A stretch of DNA of 64,000 nucleotides from positions 3,788,001 to 3,852,000 of the forward strand of contig JACCIC010000015.1 in assembly GCA_018907035.1 (NCBI GenBank), in the 5' to 3' direction. Source of the stretch: Sycobia sp. Sy_11. Lineage: Eukaryota > Arthropoda > Insecta > Hymenoptera > Epichrysomallidae. The position numbers were made by a program, and so were the translations under genes. Every line of letters begins with the position of its first letter. Position 1 is the stretch's first letter. Below, one piece after another: positions 14,201 to 26,981 of the stretch. The notes under the pieces are model-generated. The model was not told the DNA's origin and did no database searches. It saw only the letters and a program-made list of their open reading frames with translations.

Positions 14201-15244
14201 ATTAACTTCAATTTTTTTGCTGGCCTAAGATGCGAAGATTTGGTCCATCACGTGTATTATACTTTCAGTGGACATTTAAAAAATAATAATGATAATTCAG
14301 TTTCATGATAAGTGAAATTGTTTATAATGAATCAAGGAAGTTGATTCTATTTATTACGACGAAAGAAAAAGAAAAATCCGACAAATTGCATTTTAAATAA
14401 GTAGAAAGATATTTTTATCATTTCATGATGATGAATTGATTTAAAAATCAATAATCTCTCTTGGAAAATATTGTAAGTAAATATTAATTTAGAATTATTA
14501 CAAAAATGAAAACGATATATTTGAAGTTTAAAAATCTATAGTTAACACAAAGTTTGCTAAATAGGTAAATAATAAGCACAAAATTTAATTTTGCTGTTTA
14601 GGTTCATTAAATTTCCATATCTCGGTCATAACAAATACTTTTAAATTTTAAAAAATCTTGCTGATTCCTAGATAAAATTGTAAATAACCTGCAGATTCAG
14701 AGTTATATTCTAATGAATAGTTTTGTTTCCACAGCCATTGAAACAATAATAATATATCGATCGCAGTTTATCAACTTTTTTTTCGCATTCCATTGACAAA
14801 ACTCGTATTTCGAAGCTCAAAATATTTTTTCAAAATTTTGGTGGCTGCATTATACCTGTTGGAAAAGACAGCGAAACTCATATATAGATAAGAATTTGAC
14901 ATATGATTATTACTGGTATATGATCATACAGAATCGATTGATGATTCGAAAACATAATTTTCGCCGTATATTTTTATATTATATAGTAATTAAGTTTTTT
15001 TTTCCATTTACAGAAAGACATTGTTCAATGGCACGTTGTGTTCTATATTTCTGCATTAATCTACTTTGTGGGTAACTTAATCTTCATACTCTTTGGCAGT
15101 GGCGAAGTTCAATGGTGGAACGATACATCGACCCAATTAGATCCTAAAAGAAATAAAACGTCCTATGAAATCGCAACGATAACGACAGTTTACAATCCAA
15201 CCTCGTTGACGTTGAAGCATCATAAAAGCCTCGATGTTTCCTGA
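2145..15244 (+). CDS. SLC17-family MFS anion transporter (sialin / Na-phosphate cotransporter-like), copy 1
   Basis: Six coding exons join in frame: 2145-2405, 5398-5698, 8607-8854, 11398-11547, 12960-13334, 15014-15244 (1,566 nt, 521 aa; intron phases 0,1,0,0,0; all GT-AG). The start ATG follows AAAA and opens an acidic cytosolic N terminus before the first membrane segment ([14 protein letters not shown]). Family hallmarks are in order: [18 protein letters not shown] (TM2 region), [20 protein letters not shown] (loop before TM4/5), [27 protein letters not shown] and [11 protein letters not shown]. Members are 12-helix proton- or sodium-coupled carriers of organic anions or phosphate in plasma, lysosomal or vesicle membranes; the substrate cannot be read from sequence. 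Length is typical (about 500 aa). The third intron contains TAF11 on the other strand. Exons 1, 2, 3 and 5 are GC-rich, exons 4 and 6 AT-rich. A polyadenylation signal AATAAA lies at 15401. Family call very sure, substrate unknown. Confidence 0.93.
2731..3109. mobile_element. Long hairpin inverted repeat, MITE-like (in intron 1 of SLC17 copy 1)
   Basis: Two arms of about 145 bp, 2731-2876 and 2964-3109, are near-perfect reverse complements of each other around a loop of about 87 bp. The outer part of each arm contains ATTAATAAATATTTTTTTATTGG and its complement, the inner part an A-rich/T-rich tract. No coding capacity. This is the structure of a fold-back MITE or a recent inverted duplication; a target-site duplication was not established. 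Confidence 0.75.
5751..5784. repeat. (TA)n microsatellite near a splice donor
   Basis: About 34 bp of TA repeats beginning 52 nt after the exon 2 donor of SLC17 copy 1. Confidence 0.95.
5785..8606. other. Intron 2 of SLC17 copy 1, mostly featureless
   Basis: AT-rich intron without a recognisable gene. Near 8215-8236 there is a short GC-richer motif (CAGGGCCGGATTTA) that resembles hAT transposon ends; otherwise nothing was seen. Confidence 0.5.
8866..8919. repeat. (TA)n microsatellite abutting a splice donor
   Basis: About 54 bp of TA repeats starting only about 12 nt downstream of the exon 3 donor (GT at 8855) of SLC17 copy 1. Confidence 0.95.
10237..10794 (-). CDS. TAF11: Transcription initiation factor TFIID subunit 11 (TAF11)
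   Basis: Single coding exon of 185 aa, on the strand opposite to the host intron. The N-terminal half is charged and low in complexity, with an E/R/K-rich helix ([19 protein letters not shown]). The C-terminal half is the TAF11 histone fold: [16 protein letters not shown], then [17 protein letters not shown], then [12 protein letters not shown], and the conserved tail [16 protein letters not shown]. In TFIID this fold pairs with TAF13 near TBP. The start at 10794 (MDSKNQQ) is preferred to an in-frame ATG 13 codons upstream, because a 55-nt 5'UTR intron (donor AC at 10867-10868 and acceptor CT at 10814-10815, read on the - strand) would remove the upstream ATG. Family identity is very clear from the fold sequence. 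Length agrees with other TAF11 proteins (about 190-210 aa). Confidence 0.95.
   Translation of the reverse strand: MDSKNQQSLPSNILQKSESNDDNKYDNDNKVSVKFEKPKEEIFDNEIMLPNRSVSTLKERRESKEKSRKELEEEEREKMQVLVSNFTEDQLDRYEMYRRAAFPKAAIKRIMQTITGCSVSQNVVIAMSGIAKVFIGEIVEEALDVMEAQNETGPLQPKHLRESVRRLRLQSQIPHGRAHKLFFRL
11195..11239. repeat. (TA)n microsatellite
   Basis: About 45 bp of TA repeats upstream of exon 4 of SLC17 copy 1, followed by TTTA-type repeats. Confidence 0.95.
11548..12959. other. Intron 4 of SLC17 copy 1
   Basis: Very AT-rich intron between two confident coding exons. No gene, repeat family or structured element was recognised. Confidence 0.55.
13335..15013. other. Intron 5 of SLC17 copy 1
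   Basis: AT-rich intron. The middle (about 13,860-14,240) is slightly richer in GC and could be an old insertion, but no motif identifies it. Confidence 0.45.
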
Positions 15245-17202
15245 TTTTGAACGAACCAAGTTATTATTTGTGTTAAGTTTTGAATTGTGTATAAATGGAT
15301 CCAGCCGATGGATGTTTACTCGCAGATAAAAAACTGTAGAGAAATAGGGGAATATGTACTCAGTGAAGTTTTGATTCAATACTCGCATATAAAGTGAGAG
15401 AATAAATTATTTACATGGATACCAAAAACAATTATAGACTATATAAATGTATTGCAGTATAGTGAGCGATTAATGAATTCAGATTGTCAAACAGAGAATC
15501 TTTAAATTGCAGATTTTAATTAAAATTATCAATCTAAGAAAATGATCTACTATGATTGAATTGAAAAGATATATATATATACCTTAAGTGCACCATACAT
15601 TAACTTTATATATAAAATCATCTTAGGTATGTAAATATTCATAATTTAAATTTACTTATAATCATAATTGTATCCAAATAAGAATTATTTTTAATAGTAC
15701 ATTCATTACATATGTTCATAAAAATCAACATTTTTACAACATTAATGGTATGGATTTTTGATAAGAACTAAAAACCTTTAAAAAATAATAGTATAAAAGA
15801 CTCTAGGACTATAGTTTGTTAATATGAATTTAATACTATACAGGTAGCATAATAAGAAATAAATGAATTATATCAATGCATTATAATCACTACTTCTTAA
15901 TGATGATATGTAGATGTATATATTGTATATATAAGAAAATTATTATTAAAGTCATTCGAATTAAAGTGGAGATTTATTTCATGTAATTGATAATCCTTTA
16001 CAGTATAATTTTATTATTATAAAATTTATATATTCTACTTAGTTCACAATTGTAATAGGTTAAAAATTAAAGAATGAAAAAACAATAATATGTAAAAAAT
16101 AATACTGTGTCATTATTGAAGATTTTATTATCTGAACGTTCAAACTCTTTTATTTCTTTCAAATTTGTTTTAGTCCTTTTTAAATATGAATAATGAATGT
16201 CAAAATATATTATTCAATTCAATTAATTAAATTTCAATTTAAATAATTATTAAAAATTATTTAATTTATGAAAATAAAATCATTATTATTTGTCATGGAA
16301 CAGTAGAGATCGCAAGAATCATTGCCAAATTAATCAATATAGAAACTTCACAATATCATTATCTTGAGTGTTACTTCATTATCAATTTTAAAAATTCCTA
16401 AAATATATAATTGTTTATTAAACAATGTAAACATAATTAAGTATTCGTTTTGTTTATGAAACACTTCTAGGGAGTTCGTACGATACCATAAGTAAATCAA
16501 TAACACACGACCGTCGCGCGCATACAATTTTAATATTGATAGACATAGCAGAGTAATGTGCATACCGTGTTTACTATATTGATATGATGAGATCAATGCC
16601 GACTGTATTTATCATATTTTAAGATAATATAAATTCATTAGAATACCTTACCATAGTCTTCAATCTGCCTTGTCATCGTGACTCTTGATAGTTTATTATT
16701 AGCCATTTAACATAAAACTTTTAATTCATTTTTTTTTATTAAATATAAAGTAACGTGCTTTTTTATATAAATATATTTAATTATTAATGCTCAAGTTATA
16801 TGAATGTTTATTGATTAATTTAAATACCCATTTAAAAGTATAATTATAAGAAATTAAACCATTAAATAAATGCTTAACATATCAACCCTGAATATGGGGT
16901 TTTCAAATGTTTATAATAATGTAATACAATATATTAATTGCTTAGACTAAATTGTTAATTCATGTTTCATTTACTTAATATTGTTCATATATAATTAATT
17001 ATAAATGCATTGTCTGTAAATTATGTTATTATTGATTCAATTTTGTAGCCTTGTCCACAATGAGATGTAAACGAATACTTTAATTATAATTGGACTAGGT
17101 TTTTTTATTTGTAACATGTGATAGTAATATTACACGTGCCATCATCACAAATATTTCAAAAGTATCACTAGACAATACGCGGCGAATGCTGTGGATATTA
17201 GG
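15245..17202. other. Intergenic spacer between SLC17 copy 1 and the carboxylesterase
   Basis: Contains the 3'UTR of the transporter (AATAAA at 15401) and then AT-rich DNA. No gene recognised. The promoter of the esterase must lie in the last few hundred bases, but no convincing core motif was found. Confidence 0.5.
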
Positions 17203-17452
17203 ATGTATTTTTTCATATTTGTAGTTTACATAATTAGCTTTATTAATAGGATTTTCTCAGAGCTAGAAGCTCCATTGGTCCAAACTCCTCTTGGATTCAT
17301 CGTAGGATCTTATGCTCAATCATACAGCGGACGAAAATACGAGGTCTATCAGGGTATTCCATTTGCGTCGCGTCCGCTCGGAAAATTGCGATTTGAGGTA
17401 AATTTTACAAATAAATAAGTATAATAAATTTTTTACCACAAATAAATAAATT

Positions 17453-17483
<31 letters not shown>

Positions 17484-17488
17484 GTATA

Positions 17489-17535
<47 letters not shown>

Positions 17536-20500
17536 CTAAGGTTTCGACCTATGTGTATAGTGTTATGCCAAGCGTCTAAAAGGTTTAGTATCTTAAGACT
17601 CTTCAGCAAGATCATATCTTTCGAATTACAAGCATAATCAGATCTTGCAATTTGGCACTTATCCCGATTTCCTTTAAGGCAGAGATAATTATACTTTCTC
17701 TACACCATATTTGTATCATGTGCTTGCGTTAGATACACGGATAATTCCTATATATTTATCAATTTTTTAGAATCAATTTCGGATGAGGGACCAAAGCAGC
17801 TTGAAACGTTGAACGAATTAGATACAGAAATTCGGTAAATTTGATTGTAGGGCGGTCAAATTATCCTTTACTAATAATAGTATATTTATTTTTATTTTTA
17901 TTATTTTTTAGTGGCAATATTTATCTTTTAGATTCTATGAAGGTGATCATAAACAGGGAAAGTCTTCATAGAGCAAAAAATTTTTTGTGGGTTTTCTATA
18001 TGTCTATGTCTTCGTCGTGAATACGGAAATGATCCTATTTAGCATTAATTCTATAGATCTCGTATTCTATAGTTGCCTTGCTGATTGTGAAACTGATTGC
18101 TCCTTCTTTACTGTATTTTGGATGTATGATTATATCAATTGATCTCTTGTAGGTATTGAGGATAAAGATAGTGAGGCTCGTTGATCGAAAATCTTTTGGA
18201 ATAGTATATCCACAATACCGTCTTTGTGGACCAATAGTGATCTTTTCGACTCAGTGTAATAGAGTGAGTTACACCCGTCAGCTCTCGAATACTTGAATAC
18301 AGAAAATCAGTAATTATTAATTTGATCCTAACTATACTTTCTGTTAGATAGTTACCACCAGTCTGTATGTTGCCTTTCCTTTTGAATACTCGGAAAATAA
18401 ATATAATTAAAGTAATCAAATTTCTATTTTCGTTCTAGACTATTCTCAGTTGGATAGTTTCTATGCGTTTGGACTAGCAGAGGTTTTTCAATAAAGTCTA
18501 CTCAATCTAGTGACCTTTTTGCCCTCATGGCTCCTCTACTGTATTTAACCCTGCATACTCTATATGCGTTCCACAGTTCGCTTTTTATCTATTTTCTTGG
18601 AATTTTGAAGGACTGATCATGTTTTTACTTATAACATGTTCAGCATCTTATTCTATACTATGAATTTTACAGAATAGTAAAAAAAAGTACAGTCAAAATA
18701 AGTCCCTGGTTTATGGATCTATCTAAGGTGAAAGATATCATAGAGTGATTAGAATATGTCAATTTATTTTCCATTCATCAGTATCTAAACATAGTTAAGA
18801 TTCAGTTGTAGAACATAACAATAGCTCTTGCAATAATATAATCTATGTCTCGACAGAACAACAAGCGCTCTTTTGGATTATTCGATATCACATCTTTTTT
18901 TTCTCTAGGACGGTCTATAGTTATTCTAAACTAGTTTTATAGGATTTGAAGTGGCTAGGTCCGACCATTAGTTTCAGTTTAAAAGGTTAAAGCTATATTA
19001 AAGTCTTTCCAAATTCTGTATTTGTGGGAGAGGAAGATTCTAAAATTTAGTGTACAAATTGGCCAATAAACCACCTTTTCCTTTATCTTTTTCACCTCTT
19101 CTTTGTTCTTCCTTCATTAGTCATTATTATCTTTCTTTTTTCATTTTGAATATTCATTACTGGTCATACCAGTAATTAGAAATATTCTAACCCTAAAAAA
19201 AATGCATGAGTGGAAATAAGTACTATATTTTTTATACTTATAAACTACCTTGAATAGTTATATAAATTATGAAATACAGGTACACGGTAATCTTTAGTTG
19301 CTCAGATGAACGATTCAATTTTTTTACATTGTTTACATACAAAAAAGTAGAATGCGCAAAAATGTGTTGTATGTCATGTCAATTTGACATGTAAATCAAA
19401 AAAGTGTCTAAGAACTAGATGCATTCTCTCTTTGAGATATTAATCCCAATCTTGCATGTAGATATTCAAATATGTTGTTGGATTCTAATAGTTGATACTA
19501 GGTGCTATGATATGATGTGCAAAAAAAGGGAATTGTTAACTAGTGGTTGGTAGCGGAACAGTTTGGAGTACGTAATGCGGTGCTGGTTAATGTTATGCGC
19601 ACTATCATACACAATAATTTTAAGAAAAAGTTGGTTAATAGCATTTCTTTAAATATGACACATGGTTAATATTTTCCAGAATAAGAAACTATTTATTATA
19701 ATTTAGCCACCCGAACCGATAAAAAAATGGAATACTGTTTTATCTGCTACCAAAAAGTCAAGCCACTGCATACAGTACGTAACTGAATCTAGTATTCGCC
19801 CTGGTCAACTACGAGGAAAAGAAGACTGTCTATATTTAAATATTTATGTGCCTGTACATGATAAAAAACAATTATTACCAATATTATTTTTCATCCATGG
19901 AGGGGGATTCACATTTGGCAATGCATTAAGTAACGCTACGTTCTTAATGGATAGTGATATTATCATAGTTTCATCAAACTATCGCTTGGGAATCTTCGGT
20001 TTTTTAAGTACGGAAGATGAGAATATTCCCGGTAACATGGGACTCAAGGACCAAAGTATGGCTTTGCGTTGGACCTCCGAAAACATCAAAAGTTTTGGTG
20101 GTGATCCTAAAAGAATTACATTAATTGGAACTAGTTCTGGTGCAGCAAGTGTTCACTTTCACTATTTGTCATCTATGAGTAAAGGATTGTTCCAGAATGG
20201 TATATCATTGAGCAGTGCTTCGATCAATCCAGGAAATATACATAAACGTTCTTTAGAGAAATTTTGGAAAGTAGCTACTCTTACAAAATGTCCCACAAGC
20301 AGTATTCGTGAAGCTGTTGAATGTTTGCGCGAGAGACCAGCTATTGAAATAGCAAAAACAATAGACTATTTTAGGGTAAATTTATGAGTAAAACTTGGTA
20401 GTAATAAATCAAATTTATAATTATATATTTAAAATATTCTTTACTCTATTAGGTCAAGCAACTTTATCCAATAATTCCTTTTGGACCAGTTGTAGAGACT

Positions 20501-22040
20501 GCTGGCGGCAAACCATTTATTAATCGATTGCCGATTGAAATAATTAACAGTGGCAATGCAGCTGATGTTCTTTGGATTACCGGTGTAGTCAGCGAGGAAG
20601 GACTTGTTCCAGGTGCAGGTGTGTATATTAATTGAAAAAGAATATTGGTATGAAGAGTCAATATTTGATTTTTCTTTTATAGCATTTGTCAATGACGATG
20701 CTTATCTAAAATCTTTGGATGAACATTGGAATATCATAGCTCCTCATTTGCTGATGTATAATTATACTATACCAGTAGATGAACATAATTATTATTCAGA
20801 GATCATAAGAAATCAATATTTTGGAATGCAGAAAATTACGAAGAGAAATACGAAAGCTATGATATCTTTATTAGGTGATAGATTATATTGCTCCAGTGTG
20901 AGAAAAGCAGCAAAAATTCAAGCTAAAAAAAATAAGAGCCCAGTGTTATTCTGGTATTATAGTTATAGAGCTGTTAATAGTGCGGCTGATTATAACACAT
21001 ATGAATCTAATTTTGGTATACTTTGTTATAGTAATAGGTATATTAGAAATAGATATAAAAATAACTAGTCTCGATTTTTAGGAGCTTGCCATGGTGATGA
21101 TATGTATTTAACGCTTGGTACCTCTATTATTGATCCAACAAAAAGTATGGATGATAGAGCTGCTCAAATTTCATTGTTAAATATGGTGACTTCAGTAGCA
21201 GCTGAGGGGTCAGTTAATTTTCATAATTTGAACTTTCAAAACGCAGTATCATTATTATTACATTATTGTTCAATTATTTATTATTATTTTGAAAAAAATT
21301 TTATTCAGAATAATGTACTGGTACATTTTATTTTGTTTTACGTCTACGATCGATAATTTGGACAAATTAATAGTTATTCTAAATTTAATGCCCACAATTA
21401 TATCAAATTTATAATTTTATATATATTTATAATACTATACATAAAATGTTGAATTTTCGCATCCTGATGACTCAAGTACACACACTCCAATCCTATTTTA
21501 TCAATTTCTATTAAATCGTTCTCTTTTATATTTTTTAATTCATAGATATTTATAATATATAGCATAGTGTACATAACATGAGACACTGATATTTTACTTT
21601 GAATTAAAAAATTATGAGCTTTTTATGTATACAACTGATTAGCTTTTAGATATTCATGCTCATTTTAAAATTGGTTAAAAACTATTCTTTACATTAAAAA
21701 TTTACGAAGAAAGGATGATTTCATCCTATCATTGAAAAATTATTTGATTATATATTTAGTTAGTTTAAAAATTATTTGATCATATATTTAGTTAATATAG
21801 TTAGTCGCAGAATTTTTTTAAACGTATTTGTAAATATATATATATATATATTTTCATTGCAAATTTCAAATTTTCAGTTATCCAAACATTGATAAAAATA
21901 TTTATTGGAAAAGGGTCAATCCAAATTCAGAAGACTTAGATATGCTACATTTTGCTGGTTCAAACAAAATTCAAATGGAAAGTCGAGATAATTTTTGTGA
22001 ATACAAATTCTGGGATAAAATTAATGACTTGGAAGACTGA
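17203..22040 (+). CDS. Secreted type-B carboxylesterase (alpha/beta hydrolase)
   Basis: Six exons join in frame: 17203-17397, 19707-20375, 20453-20618, 20683-21015, 21082-21208, 21878-22040 (1,653 nt, 550 aa, the usual length). The N terminus is a signal peptide (MYFFIFVVYIISFINRIFS), so the product is likely secreted or luminal. The core has GIPFASRPLGKLRFE, the disulfide region EDCLYLNIYVP, the oxyanion hole HGGGF (129-133), NYRLGIFGFL, NMGLKDQ, the nucleophile elbow GTSSG (Ser208), the acid in VSEEG (Glu337) and the His in GACHGDD (His458). The triad is complete, so it is predicted to hydrolyse esters. The elbow is usually GESAG (GQSAG in juvenile hormone esterases); GTSSG is unusual. Exons 3-5 are separated by short introns of 60-80 nt. 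The exon 5 donor (GTCAGT) is chosen by phase. A competing ATG at 17186 opens only a 12-codon frame. AATAAA lies at 22083. Substrate unknown (juvenile hormone, odorant, pheromone or xenobiotic esters are all possible in this family). Confidence 0.92.
17453..17531. repeat. (TA)n microsatellite with TG interruptions
   Basis: About 79 bp of TA repeats, with TG steps in the first half, starting about 55 nt after the exon 1 donor of the carboxylesterase. Confidence 0.95.
17640..19150 (-). mobile_element. Probable decayed LINE in intron 1 of the carboxylesterase
   Basis: This stretch of the 2.3-kb intron is less AT-rich than its surroundings and shows fragmentary coding character on the - strand. 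One frame around 18,430-18,580 reads KSELWNAYRVCRVKYSRG and then AMRAKRSL, one stop, VDFIEKPLL, which resembles the basic linker between endonuclease and reverse transcriptase of R1/I/Jockey-type LINEs. No reverse-transcriptase catalytic motif was found, so the assignment is weak and the limits approximate. Confidence 0.3.
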
Positions 22041-22750
22041 GCGTTTATCGTTAACGCATGTTTTATTTTCTTAAGAACATAAAATAAAAAATTTTTTATA
22101 TAAAGTTAAATTGATATTAATAAATATATATTATTATATTGGCAACGTCATTTTAGCATTAAAAATTAAAATAAAACGGCAATTATCTATATGTATATAT
22201 GTTTATAAATAATAATATCATTAGTTATTCGTCAAAACAATGACCTTATTTCTTAACAATTATTTGATTAAATATCGATCTCTTTTGCAGTTACTAATCA
22301 TATTTACAGTATGATTGATATTTAATATTAGTAAAAAGATATTCAATATTAGAAAAATAAATTATAGTGATATATTTTAAATTATCTCTTAGCTAAGAAA
22401 ACAAGATTGCATGACTTAATTTTGAGCGTCTAAGCAAGTATTAAAATATCCAGATATAAATATGATATTTTTTACTATAATCAATGAAATTTTTTTGTGA
22501 TTTTAGACCAATCTATTTGATATATACAATATTTACTTTATTAAATGTCCGTTTATCCATTAAGTAAGTCAGATTATATTTAAAATAGTATATTCTAGCC
22601 CCGCAATAGCTTAAATTACATCTTTCTGTGTGGAAAATATATTGTTTTGCAATTTATTTTTCCAAGAAATACGCCTTTTGATTTAGTAAAGCATTCCGAT
22701 GACATCTAGATATTATTTAACTTGCCATCTAGTATTCGTTAGGTAATTCT
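22041..22750. other. 3' flank of the carboxylesterase
   Basis: 3'UTR and AT-rich intergenic sequence. No gene seen. Confidence 0.5.
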
Positions 22751-22751
22751 A

Positions 22752-24900
22752 ACAACGAAATCTATCGATATATTTCTGAAATTCTAAGTCAAGATTTTTG
22801 TTCATGCCAAAGAATGCAGGCAACATTTCAAGTTCTATTAAATGATAGAATCCAATGACTGTTACTTCATCAGTCATCAATATGAACACATCACTTTCGT
22901 AGTGGGAGTATGTCACTTTTCTCACCTGCTCCAAAAAAATCTCTATGGGAAGTCCGCCGGCCTGTAATGAAGAATTAAAGCGGAGAGACAAAAAAATACC
23001 GCGGTCGATTCGCTTTTCATTTTCTCTTTATTCAGAATGACAAAAAAAATATAACACTAAAAAAACTGATTGAATTTGCTCCCGATCCGCGATCCGAACA
23101 TCGTCGCTGCCTGCCCGTCGCACTCGCCTCGAAAAGAGCACGGAATCAAACGCACACTGTGACACGCGAGGCGCACCTATCTCTTTTATCTTTGGAGGGT
23201 GATATGGGCTCTGGATCCGTTGATGGACGGCTTTCTTTCTCCCTTTCTCAACTCTTCCTTTTCTTGTTTGCTCTTTTTTATAAAGATTTAGACTATCTTC
23301 ATTATTAATTTTACTATTCTTTTACTATTCCATTTCTTCTCTTCCCGTCTTTCTCTTAATCTCTACTTCTCCTTCTCTTACGACTCGCTCTACGCCATGC
23401 TTCACACTCTTTTACAATCCCTCTTCTTTGCTTTTTATCATTCTGTTTTTCATGGGCGCCACTTACTATATTACCAACTAAATTCTCGTTGAAAGAAATA
23501 ATATAATAGACCATTACTTTTTGCAGTAGAATGTATATAATTTATTTTTTAATCAATATAATGTATTATAATTACAAAAAACAATTAAAATTAGACAAAG
23601 CAGCATGAACTATTATTTATAAAGTATTAAGCTTTATATTTAATAAAGAATTGTTAATAATTTTTTTTTAGTCTCTGATGTGCATTGTCTGATTCTTTCT
23701 CTGGATTGGTCATCTCGACGACAAGTCTCGCTACTTTCCGTGTGTGAAACAATTTAATGATGTCTGATTCCTTATCAGCATACCACTTTTTCCATTCATA
23801 CATCTCAGTTTGATGCTTTCTCGGGGACAGTACAATATCGATCAGACCTATCCAATGACCTGCGGTCTCGACATCCCATTCCTCTCCGTAGAGGAATCCT
23901 GTATTATTCAAATTTTCCGACTGCTTGTCTTCTTCAATTCATTGCTGATCGAACCCTCTTCGATGAGCTCCGTATCCTCATTGCTAACTGTCTTCTTGAT
24001 GTTCAAGATAGCTTCTTTCTAGATTTGTTCACTGTTGGGCCTCAACGACGTTCTGAGAGTGATAGGGGGGTTTGGAAACTGTTACGTCCCCCTATTCTCT
24101 CGTTTTTCCTCACTTCGAGTATATGGGTAGAGTTGGGTCAGTTTCACATTGTGACGCCCTGTCTACCAGACATCTGGCACGACAGAGTATTGCTGCGGTG
24201 GTTAGTGCACTCGCCGACGTAATGTCTGCAACGATGGCACCAATGGCATACGTAAACAGTTCGATGCGTGGTGGTCTATTTACTTTGATTTAAAACATGA
24301 GGCTTAGTATCTTCCAGCGTTTTGGACAATATCTCGTGCACTCCAGATGTCTTCCTTGCGGTCCCACCGTTTCCAAGGTCCATTGATTCTGCCTCTTCTT
24401 AGCGTGATGCGAGGCGTTCTGATCCTGGTCGGCGGTATCGGCAAACTGTTTCTACGCTGCATCCTTCGATGGAGTGGAGACTTCGCTGGTGCGACATAAC
24501 TCTCCGGTTTCTTTGACTCGGTTTATACCATTGGGGCTCCCGTCATAGTCTCTGCTGTTCTAGACATGTCGCTATCTTCGTGTTCTTCAATTTCTTCCCA
24601 TTCGTTTTCTTTGGCATCTTTCTGCTCCCCACCTCGCTCATAACGGACTCGTTCCCCTTGGTCGGTCTTACCCAGGCTATAGACTGTACCTCTACTAAAT
24701 TAAAAGCCGTCGCGGGGAAAACTCCCCAGGTACAGTGATCCCGTTCGAAACGTGACCGACCTTGCCGTCTGGAATCGTGAAAGGGAGGTAGGGGTTGCGG
24801 AGCCAAAACGAAGGTGCACACATATGGAAGAGAAAACGCGGGATATTAGACCCAAATTGCGTGCCAGCGGATCAGACAACAATAATATTCAAATGTGCTA
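22752..24900 (-). other. GC-shifted, coding-like block of unknown origin
   Basis: GC content rises clearly above the flanks over about 2 kb. Several unrelated-looking open stretches lie on the - strand: 22,758-22,966, preceded by an acceptor-like CATTACAG; 23,654-23,911 (EEWDVETAGHWIGLIDIVL and a charged helix); 24,040-24,300 (RIELFTYAIGAIVADITS in one frame, a Cys/His-rich string in another); and 24,310-24,820 (IEEHEDSDMSRTAETM, then RRNSLPIPPTRIRTPRITL). They are broken by stops and frame changes. A pyrimidine-rich tract covers 23,220-23,360, and on the - strand a TGGCGCCCAT, similar to a tRNA-Lys primer-binding site, occurs at about 23,453-23,462. A degraded LTR element or other foreign insertion is the best guess, but no family could be named. 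Confidence 0.35.
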
Positions 24901-25239
24901 ATATATATAAAAATTATAGATAGTATGGTGATTACCTTCAATTCATTCAACCTAGAAGGAATCTAACCAATAACAAATACATTCGAATACAGTCCGTTAT
25001 AATGCTACAGACGCCGCCTCGTTTAATTACATAAATCAATTCTTCTTGCTGAATTTTGTTCATCAAATCCTCTAAATTTCATTTATTTATTTATAAATCC
25101 TTCATTTAAACCTTTCTAGAAAAAAATGAGTCGGAATAGATTTGCGTACAAAAACACCAAAAAAATAAATAAATAAATAAATGTAATATGATATAAATAT
25201 TAATAAATCAAAATAATTATAATATGAATCATGTAAATA

Positions 25240-26060
25240 TGTATAAATCAGCAAGAACAAATAAAATTTGGATTAAAAAAAATTTGGGGTTACGGGCTCT
25301 GTTGCCCCAGGCCGGTGTCTTACTTTCGTACGCTTCTGCATGGCGATCTATTCCAATGTTCGTAATCGCAGGACCTCGCTGTCATAAAAAAATTTACTTA
25401 ATTAGCAAGAGTTGCCCTCGTTGATCATCATAATGATAAAAGAATAAAACTTTTCAATATCCTCCAAAAACCAAAATCAGAAATCTCAATACTCATAGCG
25501 CACGCGAACGAAACGGCTTGCGTTGCAAGATTTTACAACGAGGGAGTTGCGCCAACGGTCGCAGATATCGCACGAAACGATCGGTAAATAAAATCAGAAA
25601 ATAAATTCATAGAAATTTGAAATTCCATTATAATCGGTGACGGACCCTCCTGGGTACGGCTCTGTATTCCCACCCGTTGAATATACTACCACTAATTGAT
25701 GAAATCCCTGGCATGTTCCTCGATCAACTTTGCAATTAAGCATAGATATAATCTGAATTATGTTTATACCTAGCATTTAACACATGTTTATTTATATGTA
25801 CAATGGTCTTTATTAAATAGTAATCGAATAGTTGTCATCGTTTATCCGACATCAATCATCCAGTACCTACTAAAGTTATGCGTAAGGAATTCGAATTTCT
25901 TTCATCTTTCGTTTTGTTGGTGAGGCAAGGGAACGGGTGACGGAGCCGAGCATAAGGTGCAGTGGCACGTGTTTTGATGTTACTTGTTTGGCTGATGGTG
26001 CGTGAGTTGCGTTTACCTGAACATGTCGGCGCGGGCGCCTTGTGACTCGTCAAAAAATAT
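25240..26060. other. Second GC-shifted segment, unidentified
   Basis: Less AT-rich than its flanks, with no open frame of coding quality and no recognised motif. Probably a further fragment of inserted DNA; the rest of 24,900-27,120 is ordinary AT-rich sequence. Confidence 0.3.
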
Positions 26061-26981
26061 ATAGATAGGTTATAGCCAATTTAATTACCTTATCAAAGAA
26101 TTATATGTTCAATTTGATATTACTCCCCCCTCCCAATAGTTATATTCAGCTAGCCAAATATACTTTAAAGAGTCACAGTGATTGGAACATATACTAAAAT
26201 GTATACTTTAAGCAATCATTATTTATTTTTTATTATAAACAATATTTTAGCATATGACAATACAATTATTAATCTTCTTATAAGTTCGAAAACATAGTAA
26301 TGTATGAATTAGTATTAATTTCAAACTCATAGTATAATACATTTTTCATCTTGAAATGTCACTTTTTGCGACTAAATAAATTCGGGATATTGAGAATTGA
26401 GAAAATTTAAATGTAGATTTAAATCTATGCATATTAAAAATAGATGCAAAGTCATTTCGTTATTATTTTATGAGACATAAATTTTTGGAACAAATATCTG
26501 CTGATATCAGGTTATATACATATGATCATTGGATTATCCGCTGACATTCCACTAGATTTATTTTTCAATAGGGAAACATAAATTTTAATAAGCACTTTCA
26601 TCCAAATTGCTGGTTGCCATTTATGGCTTAGATGAAATCGTGTCTTTTTAACATAGTATGGATGGATAACATATTCTTTAGAAATATTACTTTATACAGA
26701 AATTGTGATATACTTTATTTATTCTGCTTTGCATTAGATGCGTATCTAAGTGCTTTGGCTCTTTGTCAGTAGCTGGCTTCAGCATGCTCGCTGCTCAAAC
26801 CGATCAATTATGACATATTCAAAGGTCACGAATCTAAGTCAAGCAATACGAGCAAAGATGCGAAAAGTAATGTTTTTATATGGCAAGGCTGGGGCCCACG
26901 TTGTCTAGTTCGTTAAAACTTATTTAGAAAATGTTCAAATGGAATGTCTTTCTCATCCACTATATGTCGTCGCATCCGTAT

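Noticed and set aside
17186..17224. ATG upstream of the chosen carboxylesterase start
   Set aside because: It opens only a 12-codon frame in another phase; it could act as a short upstream frame, but nothing else supports it.
24543..24821. 92-codon frame on the - strand as a host gene
   Set aside because: No recognisable domain, overlapping open frames, and located in a GC-shifted block with many stops; kept only as part of an unidentified block.
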